This document shows positions 42,001-57,000 of a DNA stretch of 64,000 nucleotides, in pieces. Source of the stretch: Zonotrichia leucophrys gambelii (Eukaryota > Chordata > Aves > Passeriformes > Passerellidae); NCBI RefSeq assembly GCF_028769735.1, contig NC_088188.1:5479001-5543000 (forward strand). The letters run 5' to 3'. A program made the position numbers and the translations under genes. The stretch's first letter is position 1, and every line of letters begins with the position of its first letter. Below the pieces are notes generated by a model. That model did no database searches and was not told the DNA's origin. It saw only the letters and a list, made by a program, of their open reading frames with translations.

Positions 42001-45000
42001 TGAGCCATTCTTTAGAGAAATGCTGCCACAGGTAAAATGAGGGAACTAAAATGCCAGAAATCTGTAACTAAAAATTAACATTAACATGTGGTTACTCTAC
42101 TTGGGAGAAGCCCAGGCCACCCCTAATGGGACTGAGTTAAATTTTAGCACCAGAAACTCACAATAAATGGGCCAAGTGAGCAATGTCACATTTGTAGCTC
42201 AAGGGGAGGCAGGAAACTGGGGATGGTTTGTTTTTCCTTACGTACAGACTTGGGAGCCACATATCCTCCAGGAGCCATCCCCATGCCAGATGAGAGCTCA
42301 AAGAGGTCGTTGAGGCCACTGACCACTGCTGGGGTGGGAGAAGGGGCAAAGGTGGCTGGCACAGAGGAAGGAATGTAGGTCTGGCCCACCTGGAGGAGTC
42401 AAAAAGAACAGGCACTCATTAACACCACGTGTGAGCACTGCTTATTAAATAAACCATGAACTCGGGCAATATCCTAAATATTTTAAAGCCATTTGCAGCT
42501 TCCCCACTGATTTATCAATAGTGCTAAATTATGCATTTGAATTCCAAAGCTCTTGGCAGCTAATCCCTACACTCGGCTGTCACCTCAACCAAGCTTCCAC
42601 ATCATTTTTCATAGCTCCAGTTATCTATTCCCACTGTAGAGGAATCTTTCTTCTCCATATCTCCTCATAACACAACATGCTTTGTGGATCTACCCTACAT
42701 AAACCCAGGGAGAGGAGCAAATTGCTTCAAACCTTCCCCCAGCTACGTCAGTCTTCAGGAATCTGCAAGATTTTGCATATCCAGAGATAGCAAGGGAGTC
42801 ATGACCATGTTGTGTACTCCCACCCAAAGCCAGAGCTCTGCACGCTCAGCACTCAGGCCCTAAAGGCTCATTACATGAAGCAGAGTCTGCCAGAGGAAAA
42901 ACTTCCTGCAAGAAGGGCAATTATTCCCTTCCAGGACCTAAATGAGGGCATCAAAGCTGGAATATTAACCTTTAGGTGCCCAGCTTCAGATGGGACAGTC
43001 ACACTCAAGTTACACACCCAAATTCTCTTCCTGGGCTTGAGATCAGGATTTCCCTGCCAGCAGCCCAGAAACAGGCAGAGGGACCAGGACAGAAATTCCT
43101 GCTGGGTTTTTGCTGGCCCAGGAGGGCAGAGACCTGGCTGTGTGGGTATGATCAGCATGGGGAAGCATCTCCCATGTCCTGCTGTGGGCTGCCTGGCTGT
43201 ACAGGAGTTCTGTGCCACCAGCTCTCCTCTGCCCTCGTGCTGAAGGAAGGAAGGAATGCCAGATTGGCAGGGAAAGGAGGAGAGAGAACGACTGCAGCCA
43301 TAACAAGGGTCTCTGCAAAGCCCTCCCTCCAGAGCTGAGTTTGCTTTCCTCACTGAATTACTGCATCCAGAGTCCTGGGAAGAGGGATTGGAGCTTTCTA
43401 GGGGACACCACTTCTGGCTGTGGGTTGGAAGCACACTCCCTCCTGCCCACTGCATCTCCAAGCCATGTTTCATTCCCTTTCCACGCTCTTCTGGAAGAAG
43501 CTGCCATGAGCTTGAAGCCAAGGCTGCTTTAAGAGCAGGCTGAAACTTGTCCCATGTCCTGGCAAGAGCTGTAGGCAGGAGGACACCCCCAAAGCACAGG
43601 CACAGAGGAGATGGCAGCACTGACCACAGAGAGTAGGAAAACTCAGATCACTGACCCTGATGTCCAAAAATCCTACATGGAGTTTGGGAGGAGAAAGCAC
43701 TGAGGTCAGGCAAGTCTGTGGTGACACTGGGTTAGAGTTACAGACCTTTGTGAGTAGGGATAAGCATCCTTGGCCTTTCAGCTGCTAAAGCAGTTGCACA
43801 AGGATGAGGGTTAATGCTGCTGCTCCACCTAAAAGCTCTGAGGAAGAAGAGCTAAGCAGAGAGAGTGAACAGCTCTGGCCCTGGCTGCTCTCAGGAAAGC
43901 CCAGCTGGACTCAAATCAACATAGGTGGGGACTTGTGTGTTTCAGTTGCATTTCTCCATTTTCAAACATCTTCAGGGCTTTAAAAAGCACCTTCCAGCAC
44001 GCAATGGGTGAGCTTACACTGAAAAACCCCTGAGCTTTGAGCAGCTTTGGAAATTGGGGAAAAAAATGGAATGGCACTTACTGCCGGGCTTCCTCCAATG
44101 CCCCCGCCAAGGTCACTGCCAAGCTGAAAGAGAGAAGGAGAGAGAGGAGAGGGAGAGGAGATCATTTCAGCCAAGTGTCAGACAGCCAGCACGGGTCACT
44201 CCTGCACAGGACAGATGGAAATGCAGTGCTGGGAAAGCACAGGGAACAGAGGGGCTGCTTGCTGCTGTGGGAGCAGAGTTACCTAGAGAATGCTGCTATG
44301 TGAGCAGAGTCACCTGCATTTGCACAAGTTACATCTGACTTACTCCAGCCCTGGGCTCTTCAGCAAAGCCTGGAGTCTGGCAAGGAGCTCCCAGAGGTCC
44401 TGCCTGCTCTGCTTGCTGAAAGCTTTTGGTTTGAGGACAACTACCCCATGCCTTCACTGTGATTCATAAGAATTAAATCCATCCCTTCTTGTGCCTGTTG
44501 TCTGCACCAAAACCTCCCCTCTCCACATTTCATGCCTTGGTGCTTTCCCCTCCAGCAGGACCCAAGCAGCTCCACAAAACCCACTGGGGTAACTGTGAAA
44601 TGGCATAAAAATAAAACTGACAGGAAGGCTCACTTCCTGAAAGCTTTGGTTTTCTAGGGAACAGCCAGGAGGCACGGGCAAACACAATGCACCTTGGCTG
44701 TGTTCCTCAGACAGCAGCTCCTTTCAGCAATGAGGAGGAAAGAGAATGGGATCTGGGCTGCCTCTGACAACAGCTCAGAGAGGGGGGCTTTGAAGATGCT
44801 CCCCTCCCTCAGACAGGGAATAAACAGCTTCATCATCTACAGCAGAGATCTCACAATGCACCAGGCTATTTCAGTAACAATTTCTGCCAAGCTGCACAGT
44901 CACATCTGAAGTGACCCAAACAGCTCTCCAGAAACACTAAATCATCTCTGGGGCTCCTCTGCAGCCCACCTAGAAGCTCTCCCCTCACAAGTTCCCTTTA

Positions 45001-48000
45001 CAAAACACCCAGACCACGTTTCCAGTGATAAAGTCCATTTTTTAAACCTCCACATCACTCTGCATGCTCAGGAGAATTCAGAGATCAGGACAGGATCCAA
45101 GCCTTGGCTACAAACGCTGCTTGCAAGTACAACATCACCACTGTGAACATTTAAAATGCACTTAACAGATAACCAGGAGGAAACAAGCACAGATCTGCAG
45201 AGGTTAATTCACTGCAGAGACATCTCCAGCTTATCTGTGTCCCAGGCTTTGCTTCTGAAGACCAGGGTGATATTTTTTGCCTAGAACAGGGGTTTTTTGG
45301 GGTCACATTCAGACAAGGAACATGACCTGACAACATCCACAGGGGATGATGCAGGGGGGAGGTAAGAGCCAGCCCCATTAGGAAAAGGCTGGGCTGGCAG
45401 ACCAGAACATCAGAGATGGCTTCACTCTTTCATTTGATTAGGGTCTGGGGAGTTAGTTCGGAGTTAGTTTGCCTTTAAAAAAGCATGTGACAATCTGGGT
45501 CAAGGAAGGCTCTGGATATGTTGCTCAAGTAAGTGCTGGTGTGTCAGAATATTGAACAAATGCACCATATAGCTGAAGCAAAACCTCCCAGGATTGTCTA
45601 TGCTTAGAGCCAAAAAGGCTCTGACCTTTTCCCTCTGCACAAAAAACTTGGAAATTAACTTTGCTCAGATCCCCTCCAGCCTGCTCCCTGAGAGATCACA
45701 CAGCAAATGTGTTTTATGCTGGTCAAGAGACACCATAAAGCTTCACACCTCTCTCCATCAGAGCACAGATAAAAAGGATAAATTGCCCTGAGAAGAGCAG
45801 CAAAGGTGTAAGACAGTGACTTACCAGAAGATAACTAGCCTCCATAAAACCTGCAAAATGTGACAAATCCCTGTGCTTCCCTGGATCTCTCTCCTATTCC
45901 CAGGCACCTCTCCCTCCCCTGGCCCTCACAGGAGCAACATTAACCACTCCAAGTGGGTGTTAGGAAAGAACAAATCACACACAATTTGCTTTTTGTTAAG
46001 AGGCCTTAAGAGCTTTTTTCCCTGTGTGGGACTCAGTTTATCCCTACTTGAGGCCATGGTAGAAGCTGAGAGATTCCTCATCTTTTTCAACAGCCACCTC
46101 TCCACACAGCAGCCCAGGCTCGGGCGGTCCAGTTTTGCTTAGCTGACTTAAGAAATAACAGATAAAAGTGAGTGATTCCAAAATCAAAAGAAGGCTCAGT
46201 CAGAGACCAAAGGAAGCCAGCCAGAGGATGCAAATCCAATTAATATTGAGCTTATAAAATAAGGCTTATTACACTGTCAAGTCTCCCCCAGTGAAACAGC
46301 CTGACAGAGCAGAGTTTTGTTCTATTGACTGCTCTCTAATCCAAGCCATGGTTTAGATTAATATATCACATCATTTACATCTTGTTACTGGCTCACTGAG
46401 GAGTAATAAATGCAACTATTACACCTCATCCCTATTCATAGTCTTGCATGCAGATGAACTTCAAGCTTTATATTGACAGGCAGCAAAGTCTGGGGGAAGA
46501 GAAAGAATCCAGTTCACTGCCAGGTATTATTGTATGCACACAGGATTTCTGCTTCTGTTGTCTGCAGCAGCAGAAAGGCTGGTTTATCAAGCAGCAAGCA
46601 TTTTACAAAGGGTATTATGGAAATGACTGAATAATTCTGCATAATCAAGCCAGATGTTAACCATTCTAGCATTTCCTACTACACTCATCAGAAGGAGCTG
46701 CAGGGTAGGAACCCAACCTCGAAGCAGCTCCTAAACTGATGTTGGCTGCAAGGGACAGGGAATGACATATTGGGGTTCCTTCAGCTATCCACAAGTCTTC
46801 CATTTTCCCTAAATGTCAGGCCTTGGGGGGGAAAAGTAGAATATGGATTTATTGCTTTAGTTAAGACTTCAGTTCTAATAAAAAGGAGAAAAAGAAGCCC
46901 GTGTGTGTTTTCAGATTGCACCCAACATCTCTTTTCCAAGGCAGGAAGCTCTGGAGCTGCTGCAGCCCCTCTTTAGTGGCTGGAGGGCTCTGCAGAGCAC
47001 AGCCTGAGCCTCTCCTGGCTCCTGAGCTCGGGCCCAAGCACTGCAGATGTGCTCCAGAGCTGCAGAAACAGAGCCAAGGAGCTGCAGCTCCTCCAGCTCC
47101 CTACAGGCAGAGCTGGCTCTGCCCTGACTGAAGAGAGAAGTGACAGCATTTCTACTGCACCAGGAGTTACAGGAGGGAAGTTAATAAAGAACTGATCAAT
47201 TCCACATCAGATCCAGGCTGCACTTCCCATTGCAGCAGCACAAAGTCTCTTTTTCTCTCTTTTTCTTGCCTGTCACCCTCCCATGGCACCGATGCTTTCC
47301 CTGCTCAGGAACTGCAGGTCTGGTTTTCCTCCTGTGGGATGCCCAAATCATAACTTTATTCCAAACTCAGAGTGATGGAAGAGACTGTAACAGTGGCGTG
47401 TGTGTGAGTAAGAGGGAAGGAGGAAGACAGAGGGAACAGGAACCAATTACCCACGGAGTGTCCTCTCCCATCTGGAGTGACAGGCAGAGTGCAGAAGGAA
47501 AGAAACAGAGATTAGTCAGGCATGAAGTGCTGCTGAAGCAATTCCCCAGGACTGGCAGCTCTGGTTAACCATTTCCATGTGTCTCATGGGCAGACAGACA
47601 GGAGGACAGCCTGGATCTGCCTTACAGGAGAGTCAGCAACAGCCCCACACAGGAGAGGACCAGGTTAATACAGCTGCCAGCCCCACTTACTGTGAAGGTG
47701 GGTGGACAAGGGCTGGCTCTTGATGGTCCAAGGGAGCTCATGGCACTGCAAACCCTTGATTCTGATCCCAAATTGGCAGCTTGGAGAGCACAAAGCCTCT
47801 GCTTCAGGATGAAGAGCTGCCAGCTTCAGGACATGAGCAGAGGACGGACAGGGAGTCTCAGCCCCCTGAGGCACAAAAGTTCTTCAAAGAGGAATTCTCT
47901 TTATTCCCTGCAAACCTCTCCTGCCATAACAGCACCCAAGCAGCCACATGGGTTGAAAGAAGAGGCTGTACCAGTAAAAGCAGTGCCAGCACCTTTTCCC

Positions 48001-51000
48001 AAACTGCATCAGCACCTTCCCTTTGCACAGGTTGGCTCGGCCGGTGCCGCAGCTGCTCTGCAGTTGGAGGCTCTGCCCTGCAATCCCAGCCCTGTGGAAG
48101 CAGTTATGCTGACTTATGAAGTGTAGCAGTGCTGGAGTTACTGCATTAGGAGGGTTTATTTGCATCTTAAGAGCAGCTTGTAATGAAGTGACTCTGCTGA
48201 AGTGTTCATGTGATCCTGAGGGGCTACAATCACTTTCTGCAAAATGACGTGAGGCTTTTGGAGCACCAAAAAATAACAGGGAGGGTGGAGCCAGGGACAA
48301 AAGCTTCAACAACCACTGCTCAGCAACTGCTTTGATTTGTGCCCACAGCATCATCAGGGCTTCCAGGGCAGCTGTGCATTTCCTGGACCACAATTCATGG
48401 CTTAACAGGGGACAATTGCCTTCTAGCTGCCTCACAGCACAAGGCAGGAGTCAAGCAGCAGCTCGAGGTGCTGCCTGCACTCAGTAAGAGAGCAGCAAGG
48501 AACACAAAGCATTTATCTAACAGGAATGGGGTGAGATGCTGAGATCAGGGCTGCTGGCAGCCCCTTGGGGCAGGCTAACCCTGTGAGAGAGCCCTGAGCT
48601 GCAGACAGACCATGCCTGGGCTGCAGGGATCTCACTGCAGACACACTGGGGCTCACACAGAGGCAGTTCAGTGCCTTGTCTGCTGCTGGTTTGTGTCTGT
48701 TGGCACACCAAGCCAGGATGGCAGAGCTCTCCAAACCAGGGACAGCTGTGTCAAAGCTGCTGGAGGACAGGTCACACTGCCAATACCACGGTCACCAGTT
48801 CCACTGCACTTGCTGCTAATGCTTTGTCCTGCTGAGAGATTTCCATCAGCAACCAAAACTGAATCCCATCCATTTTCATTCTCCAAAGTGTAAAAAACAA
48901 GCTGCTCACAAAGCTCTAGCAGTCTTATGACTGCTACAACAGCTTTGAATCAGATATGAATGAGTGGCCCACCAAAATAGCTCCTTTTCCACACCAGCCC
49001 TGCCCCAGCAATGGATTTGTGTCCTTTGTCAGAAATCTTAGCAGATTCCTTTCTAGCTGATCAAACCTGCAGAGCCCAGATGAAAGGAGTCACTCAGCTC
49101 CTTGTCAAAGGCTGGAGGAGCACTCTGGGGAAGGATCATCACATCCACTGCAGAAATGGATGTTGGGGCTGACCCGGCACAGCCACTCTCACACGGCAGT
49201 GCCAGGAAAAGGAAAATGAAGTAACTTTCCTAAGATTATACACAGCAAATCACTTGCAGAGCCAGGAGAGGAATGTGGCACCCCAGGGCAGACTGAAGGT
49301 CACTTTGGGGCTTTTTTATAAAACATTGGTGAGTCCCTAATCAACCCCAACACTCCAGGGTGTTGTCCAGTGAGGCCAGACTTTGAATTATCCACTTGAA
49401 AGCAGTCACAGGGATGGAGGGACATCACAGCCCCTGCTCACAGCCCTGTGGATGAGGCAGGCACTTCAGACTGCTGGAATAGAGATTTCCTCCCAGGCTG
49501 CTGAGCCTGAGGTGCCTGGAGCTCACCCCCATCTCACTGCAGTGATGGGACACAGCCCTGAATAATGTGGAACAGATCCTTGGGCTCAGACCCCCCTAAA
49601 TCCATCCAGATTACACAGAGGGGCACAGCCCCACTTGTGACAGCCCAAACCACTCTCAGTATTACAGAAAACTGTGGATATTCAGTGTTTATCCAACAGC
49701 TTTTCAGTTTAGGACATAAATCAACCTGACCAGCTGCCAGTCTCGAATCAATAATATTCTTGTAGATGAGTGGCTAGAGCATTAAATAAAATCCTTACAT
49801 AACAGACAATCCAAGCCTGTCCATTCCTGCAGATTTACTGCTTTGCCCTGGGGTTTCAAGCCAGCCTTTCTGGCTCCTGGCCACAGTGCCCTGCTCCCAG
49901 GAAGCACAATGTGCAACACAGAGCTCTCAGGCTCTGTGGATTTGCACAATAAATGAACACACAAAAAAGGTTTAAAGGTAAAAATGTCATGTCAGCACAG
50001 ACAGACATCCTGCAAAGCACTGCACCATTGCACAGGAGTTGGGTTAGTGACTGTAACCTGCATGAAATTCAGACACTTGAGGGGGAAAAAAGCATCAAAC
50101 TCCAGCTCTTGGGATGAGCAGCTCTGCACCCAGCAATCTGCTCTCCCACATGTTTTATTTCTCCCCCATTAGTGACTCTGCTATGGCTACTTTACACCGT
50201 GGAGCTGGAGATCCCAAGCAGTTTTGTAAAGTGGGGTTAGTCACCATTTTATAGAAAAAGAAAATTGAGCAGAGAAGAACAAGATCTGCCCATGGTGGCA
50301 AACCTGTTCCCTAGAAAAAGCTCTCCAGAAATCCTACAGCAAGTCTGCTCTGCTTATAAGCAATTCTCTGGTACCAAAGGCCCTTTTTCTCCTCTTTTTA
50401 ATTGTTAACACATGCTCAGCATCTGTGCATGCATGTTACATTTAATGCCAATTACAGAACTCACTGTGGAGATAAAATAAGATTTACTCACTAAAGAAAT
50501 TAACCTTGCAAGCAGCTGGAGTCTCACTAGTCATGGGCATAAATATCTGGCAGTGCTGAGGACAATTCAAATGAACAATATTAATTTGGTGTTTGTGCAG
50601 TTTTTCACCATTCAGTCTATATTTAAATGCCTGGAAGAAAAATAAAAGCCCACAGTTTAAGGAATGGAAATAGAATGGCATTTTGCTAAGTTAAAGCTGC
50701 TCTTGGTCATTCTGGGTCAGTCCCATTGGGACTTTCACTACAAGAACATCCCTCTGATGAGACAAGGGGGCAGAAGAGGGGACCAGCAGATGACACTGAG
50801 TGGCTGTGACAAAGTGGCTGAGATGCTGCCAGCAGCCTCTTGCAGACCTGCAGCTGCCTCTGAGGCACTCACAGGACTGGGGCAATGTCACCATCCCAGT
50901 GTGTGCCAGTCTGCCCAACAAAGCAGGGCAAGAAATGCATTAAAAAAAAAAAAAACTTAGGGAAATTTCAAAGCAGAACAATTCAGGTATTGGTGCCCCC

Positions 51001-54000
51001 CCAGGTGTTTTTGATCCCTGGATAAAGGTGAAGATCTCAGCCCTTCTCCAAGGAGCACACTGGGATGTGTCCCACCTCCTTCCCACCCACAGAAATCAGG
51101 CCTGTGGGATCTGCAGTTTCAGACTGATTTTGGCATGGCACAAATGTGGTTTAATATCAGCCTGAGATCCAAATGCCAATCCTCTTGGCAAGCCCTGCAG
51201 CCCAGGGCACTTCCCAGCAATTTGGGTAATACCAGGTTGGGGTTAACCCAGCTTGAGACTTGTTAAACACATGCCCACAGCAACAAACAAACACACAGCT
51301 CACATTCACTCACTAATTAAGCTTATTATCCTAGGCTCATTTAGGTTACAAAAGACCTCCACAGCATTCCACCAGCACTGCCAAGGCCACCACTGAACCA
51401 TGTCCCCAAGTGCCACATCTACATGGTTTTTAAGAGATCCCAGCACTGCCCTAGTGCCCATTCCAGGGCTTGAAAACCCTTTAGGTGAAGACAGGTTTTC
51501 CAATATTCAATTTAAACCTCCCTTGGCACAAGTAGAGGCCATTCCCTCTCATCCTGTCACTTGTTACCTGAGAAAAGAGACTGACCAAAGGGAGGAAAAG
51601 CTGGAGCTTTGACAGAACAGACCTCCAATAGAAAGCATCCATCTTCAAAATCCACACCAAAATTCAGATTTTTTTTAATGCTTCCCCATCTACTCAGCTG
51701 AGAGAGCACTGGCCATGCCCCAGGCACTGCTACTCCCCATCCAGACAGGATCATTTTGTCAGATCACACTCCATAACCCCATGGATGTGCTTAAGGCTTG
51801 AGAAAAATATTAAGTAAAAGCCTGCTACCATTTCAACTAACAGCTCCACTGCCAGAGCAGGTCACTAAATTAAGCCCATTAATGCCAGCTGGGAGACAGC
51901 TCTTCTCCCAAAACCAAGTTTTACTTCTGCTGTGTCCATTTATTTGTGTGACACTAATGAGGAACAAAGGGTTACTGTGAGAGGCCTGCAAGGCAGCAGG
52001 GAGGGATTGATGTGCAAACCATGCTGTGATGCCCAGGCAGCAGCACCTTCTGCAATGCCTTCATTCCTGATCTGCCAGTGCCAGGTTGTGAGAGGCAGGG
52101 CAGGGAAAGGCTGCAGAGCTCACTGCTCTCTCTGCCTGCTCTCCCAGCTTGACCACTGTGCTAATCCTCACTAAGAGCAGTGTCCCTGCAGCCAAGGACC
52201 TGTGGTTAGAGAGTGCAGAGCCCACAGCACCTCTGCCCTCTGGGAGGGCCAGGGCCATTAAGGGTTAAATTGTTTCCAGCTCATTAGGTCATGAAGCACT
52301 GGAGCTGGAAATATGTGTAACATTTGCTTTAGTAAGCTTATGGTGGTTTAAAAAAAATATGTATTTGACTAATAAGGATTTGTTGAATTGGAGGATTGGT
52401 TCATCCAGCTGCCTCCTACCTCTGTTATTCAGAGCTTGACTCAGGCAGAGATAACCCAGCCCAACCCATCACAAACCAAACCTCAAGCAACACAAACCCA
52501 CTCCAAGTCTGAGAAACACCCAACTATGCCCTTGGGGCAGTCTTACTTGATTTACATAGTGCAAATACACCTAGGAGAGCTTCTTCCCCCTGTGGGAAGC
52601 CAGCAGGGAGCTGGGCATGTGCTGTGACCCTTAGAGCCAGCACTCCTCACTGCCTCAAAGCACAGCTCTGAGCTCTGCCCTGCTCTGTGATTTTCTCCCT
52701 GCAGATCATGCCCAGCTCCCTCCCCAGAGCAGAGGGGAGTTGTGATTGCTCCCACTGCAGCCTGACCCTGGCAGGTGCCTGGTGAGCAGCTCTGGCACAG
52801 GGAGGAGTGCTCAGAGAGCTCCCTCTTGACCTCACTGCAATTAAAATGTCACTGATGTTAAACCAGGGCGTGCTCTGGAGAATACACAAATGGGAGGACA
52901 CAGGGTTACAGCCTGAGAGATTCAGCACTGAAATTCAGGAGTGTTGGTAATTGGGTGGAATAAATGGCTTCTTGAAAGGGAGCCTGATTCAAATAGAAAG
53001 CAGTGAAACACTTTCACATCCTTAAAGCAACTTTCTGGTTTTCTTCTACAGACAGAAAAAGCACAGAACAAATATATCCACTGACCATGGGGATTCTACA
53101 GCATGCAGCAACATTCACTGTAGAGCAGGAAAAAGCCTGCTGAAAGTTGGTACAATAACTCTGGTTAAATCCTCCTGGAGTTCCAGGACTCAGCACTGAG
53201 AGTTTGGCTCACTGAGCATTAAAAGCACAAATGATCAAGGCTTTGCAGAGATAAGCACAGCTCCAGTTATGTCCCATCAGCTACAGAGGATGTGCTGCTT
53301 ACCAAGCTGTCCAGCCCTCCTCCCAGGAGGTCCACAGCACCCATCTGCATGTTGGTCACTTGGGGCACGTTCACAGGGGGGCCCAGGTCCAGGTTGAGGA
53401 GGTCCCCCAGGAGGTCACCCTGGGATGGGATGACCTGTGGCTGCTCCAGGTTGGTGGTGGTGGTGGTGCCCACGGGGCTGTCACCAGCATCAGTGCTGTG
53501 GGGGGAGAACAAGAAGCAGAGAAGACAAATATCAGTCAGCTCTGGTCTGCAGGTCAGGTTCCAGCATGGGGAAACACAGCTAGAGGTGGCTCAGCAGCAG
53601 AATCCAGGGAAAAGGTGGTGCCAGCAGCTGCTGTGGCCACTGTCCTGCACCAGGCACTTGGCTCTTCAGCACTTTGAGCACAAAGATTTTCCCTGCACTG
53701 GTTTTCAGGATGTGGTTTGGATGTGGTTTTCAGCCCAGCAAAGGGAATCTTGCAAGGGGTGAATCCCATCCACCCTGAGAATCAGAGACCCCCTCCAAAA
53801 CAGAGAGCCATGGATACCACATGGGCTGCAGAACTGAAAATAAGCATTTCCTACCTCAGAATAAACATACAGGAATGATTTACAGCCCATTGGGTCTGAG
53901 AGTGACATGAAAACACAGGGAAAAATAAATAATCCGGATTTTCTCAGAGATCTAACACTGATAAAACCCTTGAGCCCTTACTCTAACCAGTGCAAACGCC

Positions 54001-57000
54001 AGCACTTCCCTCAGATCTAGATTAATCACCTTCTCCTGACCAGCAGCAAGGTCCATCAGTCTTTCCTAATTGAAAAACTCAATCTAAAATTGATTCCTCC
54101 CTTCTATCAATAATTTCCTTTCCTCTGAGTTAGCAGGCATGCTAATTACTAGTCTAGAAACACTCATTATACAGCTTCCAAAATTTATCATCATATGCAG
54201 TCTGGCTACCTTTTATATCTTTTATATCCACTTGTCACTGAATTTGATAACAAGGAGAAAGTAAAAAATAAGTGGAGAACTCACTACAATGTATTTATTC
54301 CCTAAATCCAGAGATGCTCATATTTTAGATAATTAAAATTTTATATCCTGTTTCCAGCAGGAGCTGATAAAATGATTTTTAGCTCATGTTACTGCAGCCA
54401 GCAGTAAATGCCCACAATTGCTGTGGGAATTAGTGTCCTGACAAGGTGTTTAACTCTGGGGCTGTTCTGCAAGCACTGCAGCTTCTGATTGTGAGTAGCC
54501 AAAATTCTCTTATCCTCATTCAGCTGCTGAGGGGAAAGATTCAGTGACAGAGCATAAGCTGCTCCCAATGCCAGTGCCAGGAGGAAAAGATGGAGCATAA
54601 GGAGTGCAGGGTGAATTAGTTACCAGGCAGCAGCAGGAAGGCTTGAAAGCTTCTTTGCATTAAAAGCTTTGGAGCCCCAATAGCACTAATATTAGCTGTC
54701 CTTTCTGCTGCTGCCTTCAGAGTGCTGAGTGAGCTGAAGTGCTCGCTGAAGCATTCCTGAGGAGAGGAGGTGACTGTGATCCATCCACTCCCACCCCCAG
54801 GCTGGGAACAGGAACAGCCTCTCTGGGAGAGGCACATCACAAACCACTCTGCTCCTTCCCAGGATATCATCCCTCACACACTCCACCCCTTCAACACTTA
54901 CTCATCCTTCTCCTGATGGAGACACAGAAATCCCTCCATGTCTTGTGTAACTGCTGCTGCCCCAAAGCCCAACAAGAAATGAGGAAAGGACAAAGCTCAG
55001 TTGGTTTGTTTGAAAAAAGCAACACCCCAGACTTCCATTTGTAAAGAATCTCTTTGAAGAGATTCCTATAAACAACTTTGCATTTTCTTAGAAAGTAAAG
55101 AAATTCATGTGGGTTAAAAAGGGAAAGAAAAGAAATTCATGTGGGTTAAAAAGGGAAAGAAAAGAAATTCATGTGGGTTAAAAAGGGAAAGAAAAGAAAT
55201 TCATGTGGGTTAAAAAGGGCAAGAATATGTGGGTTAAGAAGGTCAAAAAGACTTGATACAAGCTTTTCTCTTTAGAGTTTTGGGTTTGGCCATGGGAATT
55301 GGAGATTTGGCCCTGTGAGTTCTGCCTCCAGCCATTCCCAGATGTTGCAGTCACAAGGGAAGCACAGCCTGAACAAGAATCAAAAACTGGAGTCACAAGG
55401 GATGCACAGCCTGAACCACAATCAAAATTTTTCTGCAGCCACCTGTGAGACAGGGAAATAGAGACTCCTGCCCAAGTGTAATCAGATTTGCTTCTCCCAG
55501 GAGCACTGTGAACATCTTCCCAAATTTCCCAGCTGGATTATGGCTGAGCAGGGGTGGTGGGAGCCACCACAGGAGGAAACACTGCCAAGCCATCAGATTG
55601 CTCCCCACCCTCAGGATGCATCTGCAGCTCTGTGACACTTGGGCTGGCTGGAGAGGCAGGAACATTTCACCATCTGTGAGCTGTTCAATGGGTCTTCCCA
55701 TCAGCTGGGAGTTGCAAGAAACCTGCCCTACAGGGCTCTGAATGGAAAATGAATGAATGAAAATGCCATGCAGGCTGGTCTGCCAACCAAAACTCCTCCT
55801 GGATTCATACCCAGGGAAGCACCACTCAAGGCAGTGCTGTCTTGACCCTCTTAAACCATATTTACTGTGGAAATCTGCCCATTCCCATCAGTCTCTACAC
55901 AAGGATCAGCCACCAGAATGGCCACTGAAATGCAGAAAATCACCTCACTTGCTGTTTGGAATTATCTTTCACTGAGCACCCTTAACTTGCCTTAAACTGA
56001 TGCAGAAAACCCCAATATTGGGGCCTCCTGAGGTGAGCTCCCACCAGAGAAGCCTGGTGAGCCATTAACTAACCCCACTCATTTTTAAATTTATCACTGC
56101 ATCAGCATGATCAGCACGCTCTGCTGAGCATCCCTCAGACCTTCCCCCAGCTTGCACTGCTGACTGAGGCCTGGGGGTTTGTTTTTTAAGGTTTTTTTAA
56201 GCAATGGTTTTGCCAAAATCAGAAAATGCTTAAGGTCAGCAGACTGAGCACGAGCAATGAGAGTCCAGCACAGAGACACGACATGCAAGAAGATGATAAA
56301 TTGCTCCTTCAAAAAGCTGAATTCTCTGAGCTAAATCCCCTAAAATGGTATTTGTTGTAGTGAAATGGAACAGGAAGGCTGTTAACACCAAAAACCAGCT
56401 CATTTTGGGACAAATCTTTGATTAGGAGAGGTAGGAAAGTGGCCACTGCTTTTCCTGCCCAACTGGTACATTTGTACTTGCTGATTCTAGGTCAGTGCAG
56501 CCAGACTTGATTTCAGGCAGGGAGAAAACAACTCAGCTTCCCAAAGCCAGCCACCACAGAAATAGCTTGAGTTGCTAAGAATAGCAGAGAAGTGGTGTCA
56601 GAAAATAGAAAAGAAGCAGCATCGCACACTGATTTATCAGTGCAACAGCAAAAATAGCACTCCAAATGTCACTTTGGGAATATTATTAAGAGGTAAGCCT
56701 GGCTACCCTGCCTCTTGCTGCAAAATACATTCATTTTTGTAATTAATATCATTAGTGCAAGTAGCAAACTGTTCACCTGAATGAGGGACCATGGGAACAG
56801 GCCCAGCAGCACCATGGGACTGAGGGACTGAGGCACTGCCTGCTCTTGCAGAACGAACCTGCTGCCAGAACTGTGATCCAGGGAGGCACTGAAGCACCAG
56901 GCAGGGAGCCAAAGCATTTCCCCCACCTCACAAAGGTCAGACAGACCATGTCAGTCTACTCATCGTTTTTGAGCCCTAACAGGCTTAGATGGCTTTTGCA

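Noticed and set aside
42871..43620. A 249-codon - strand frame in an AP2B1 intron
   Set aside because: No homology, composition like the surrounding intron, and no suitable splice sites joining it to the AP2B1 frame.
54389..54598. A 69-codon - strand frame beginning [16 protein letters not shown], resembling a signal peptide
   Set aside because: It is intronic, without promoter, splice or homology support. A hydrophobic start in one small frame is expected by chance in 64 kb. Transcript or conservation data could reopen it.
56094..56312. A 72-codon - strand frame with a hydrophobic start
   Set aside because: Same reasons: intronic, unsupported, and no recognisable family.
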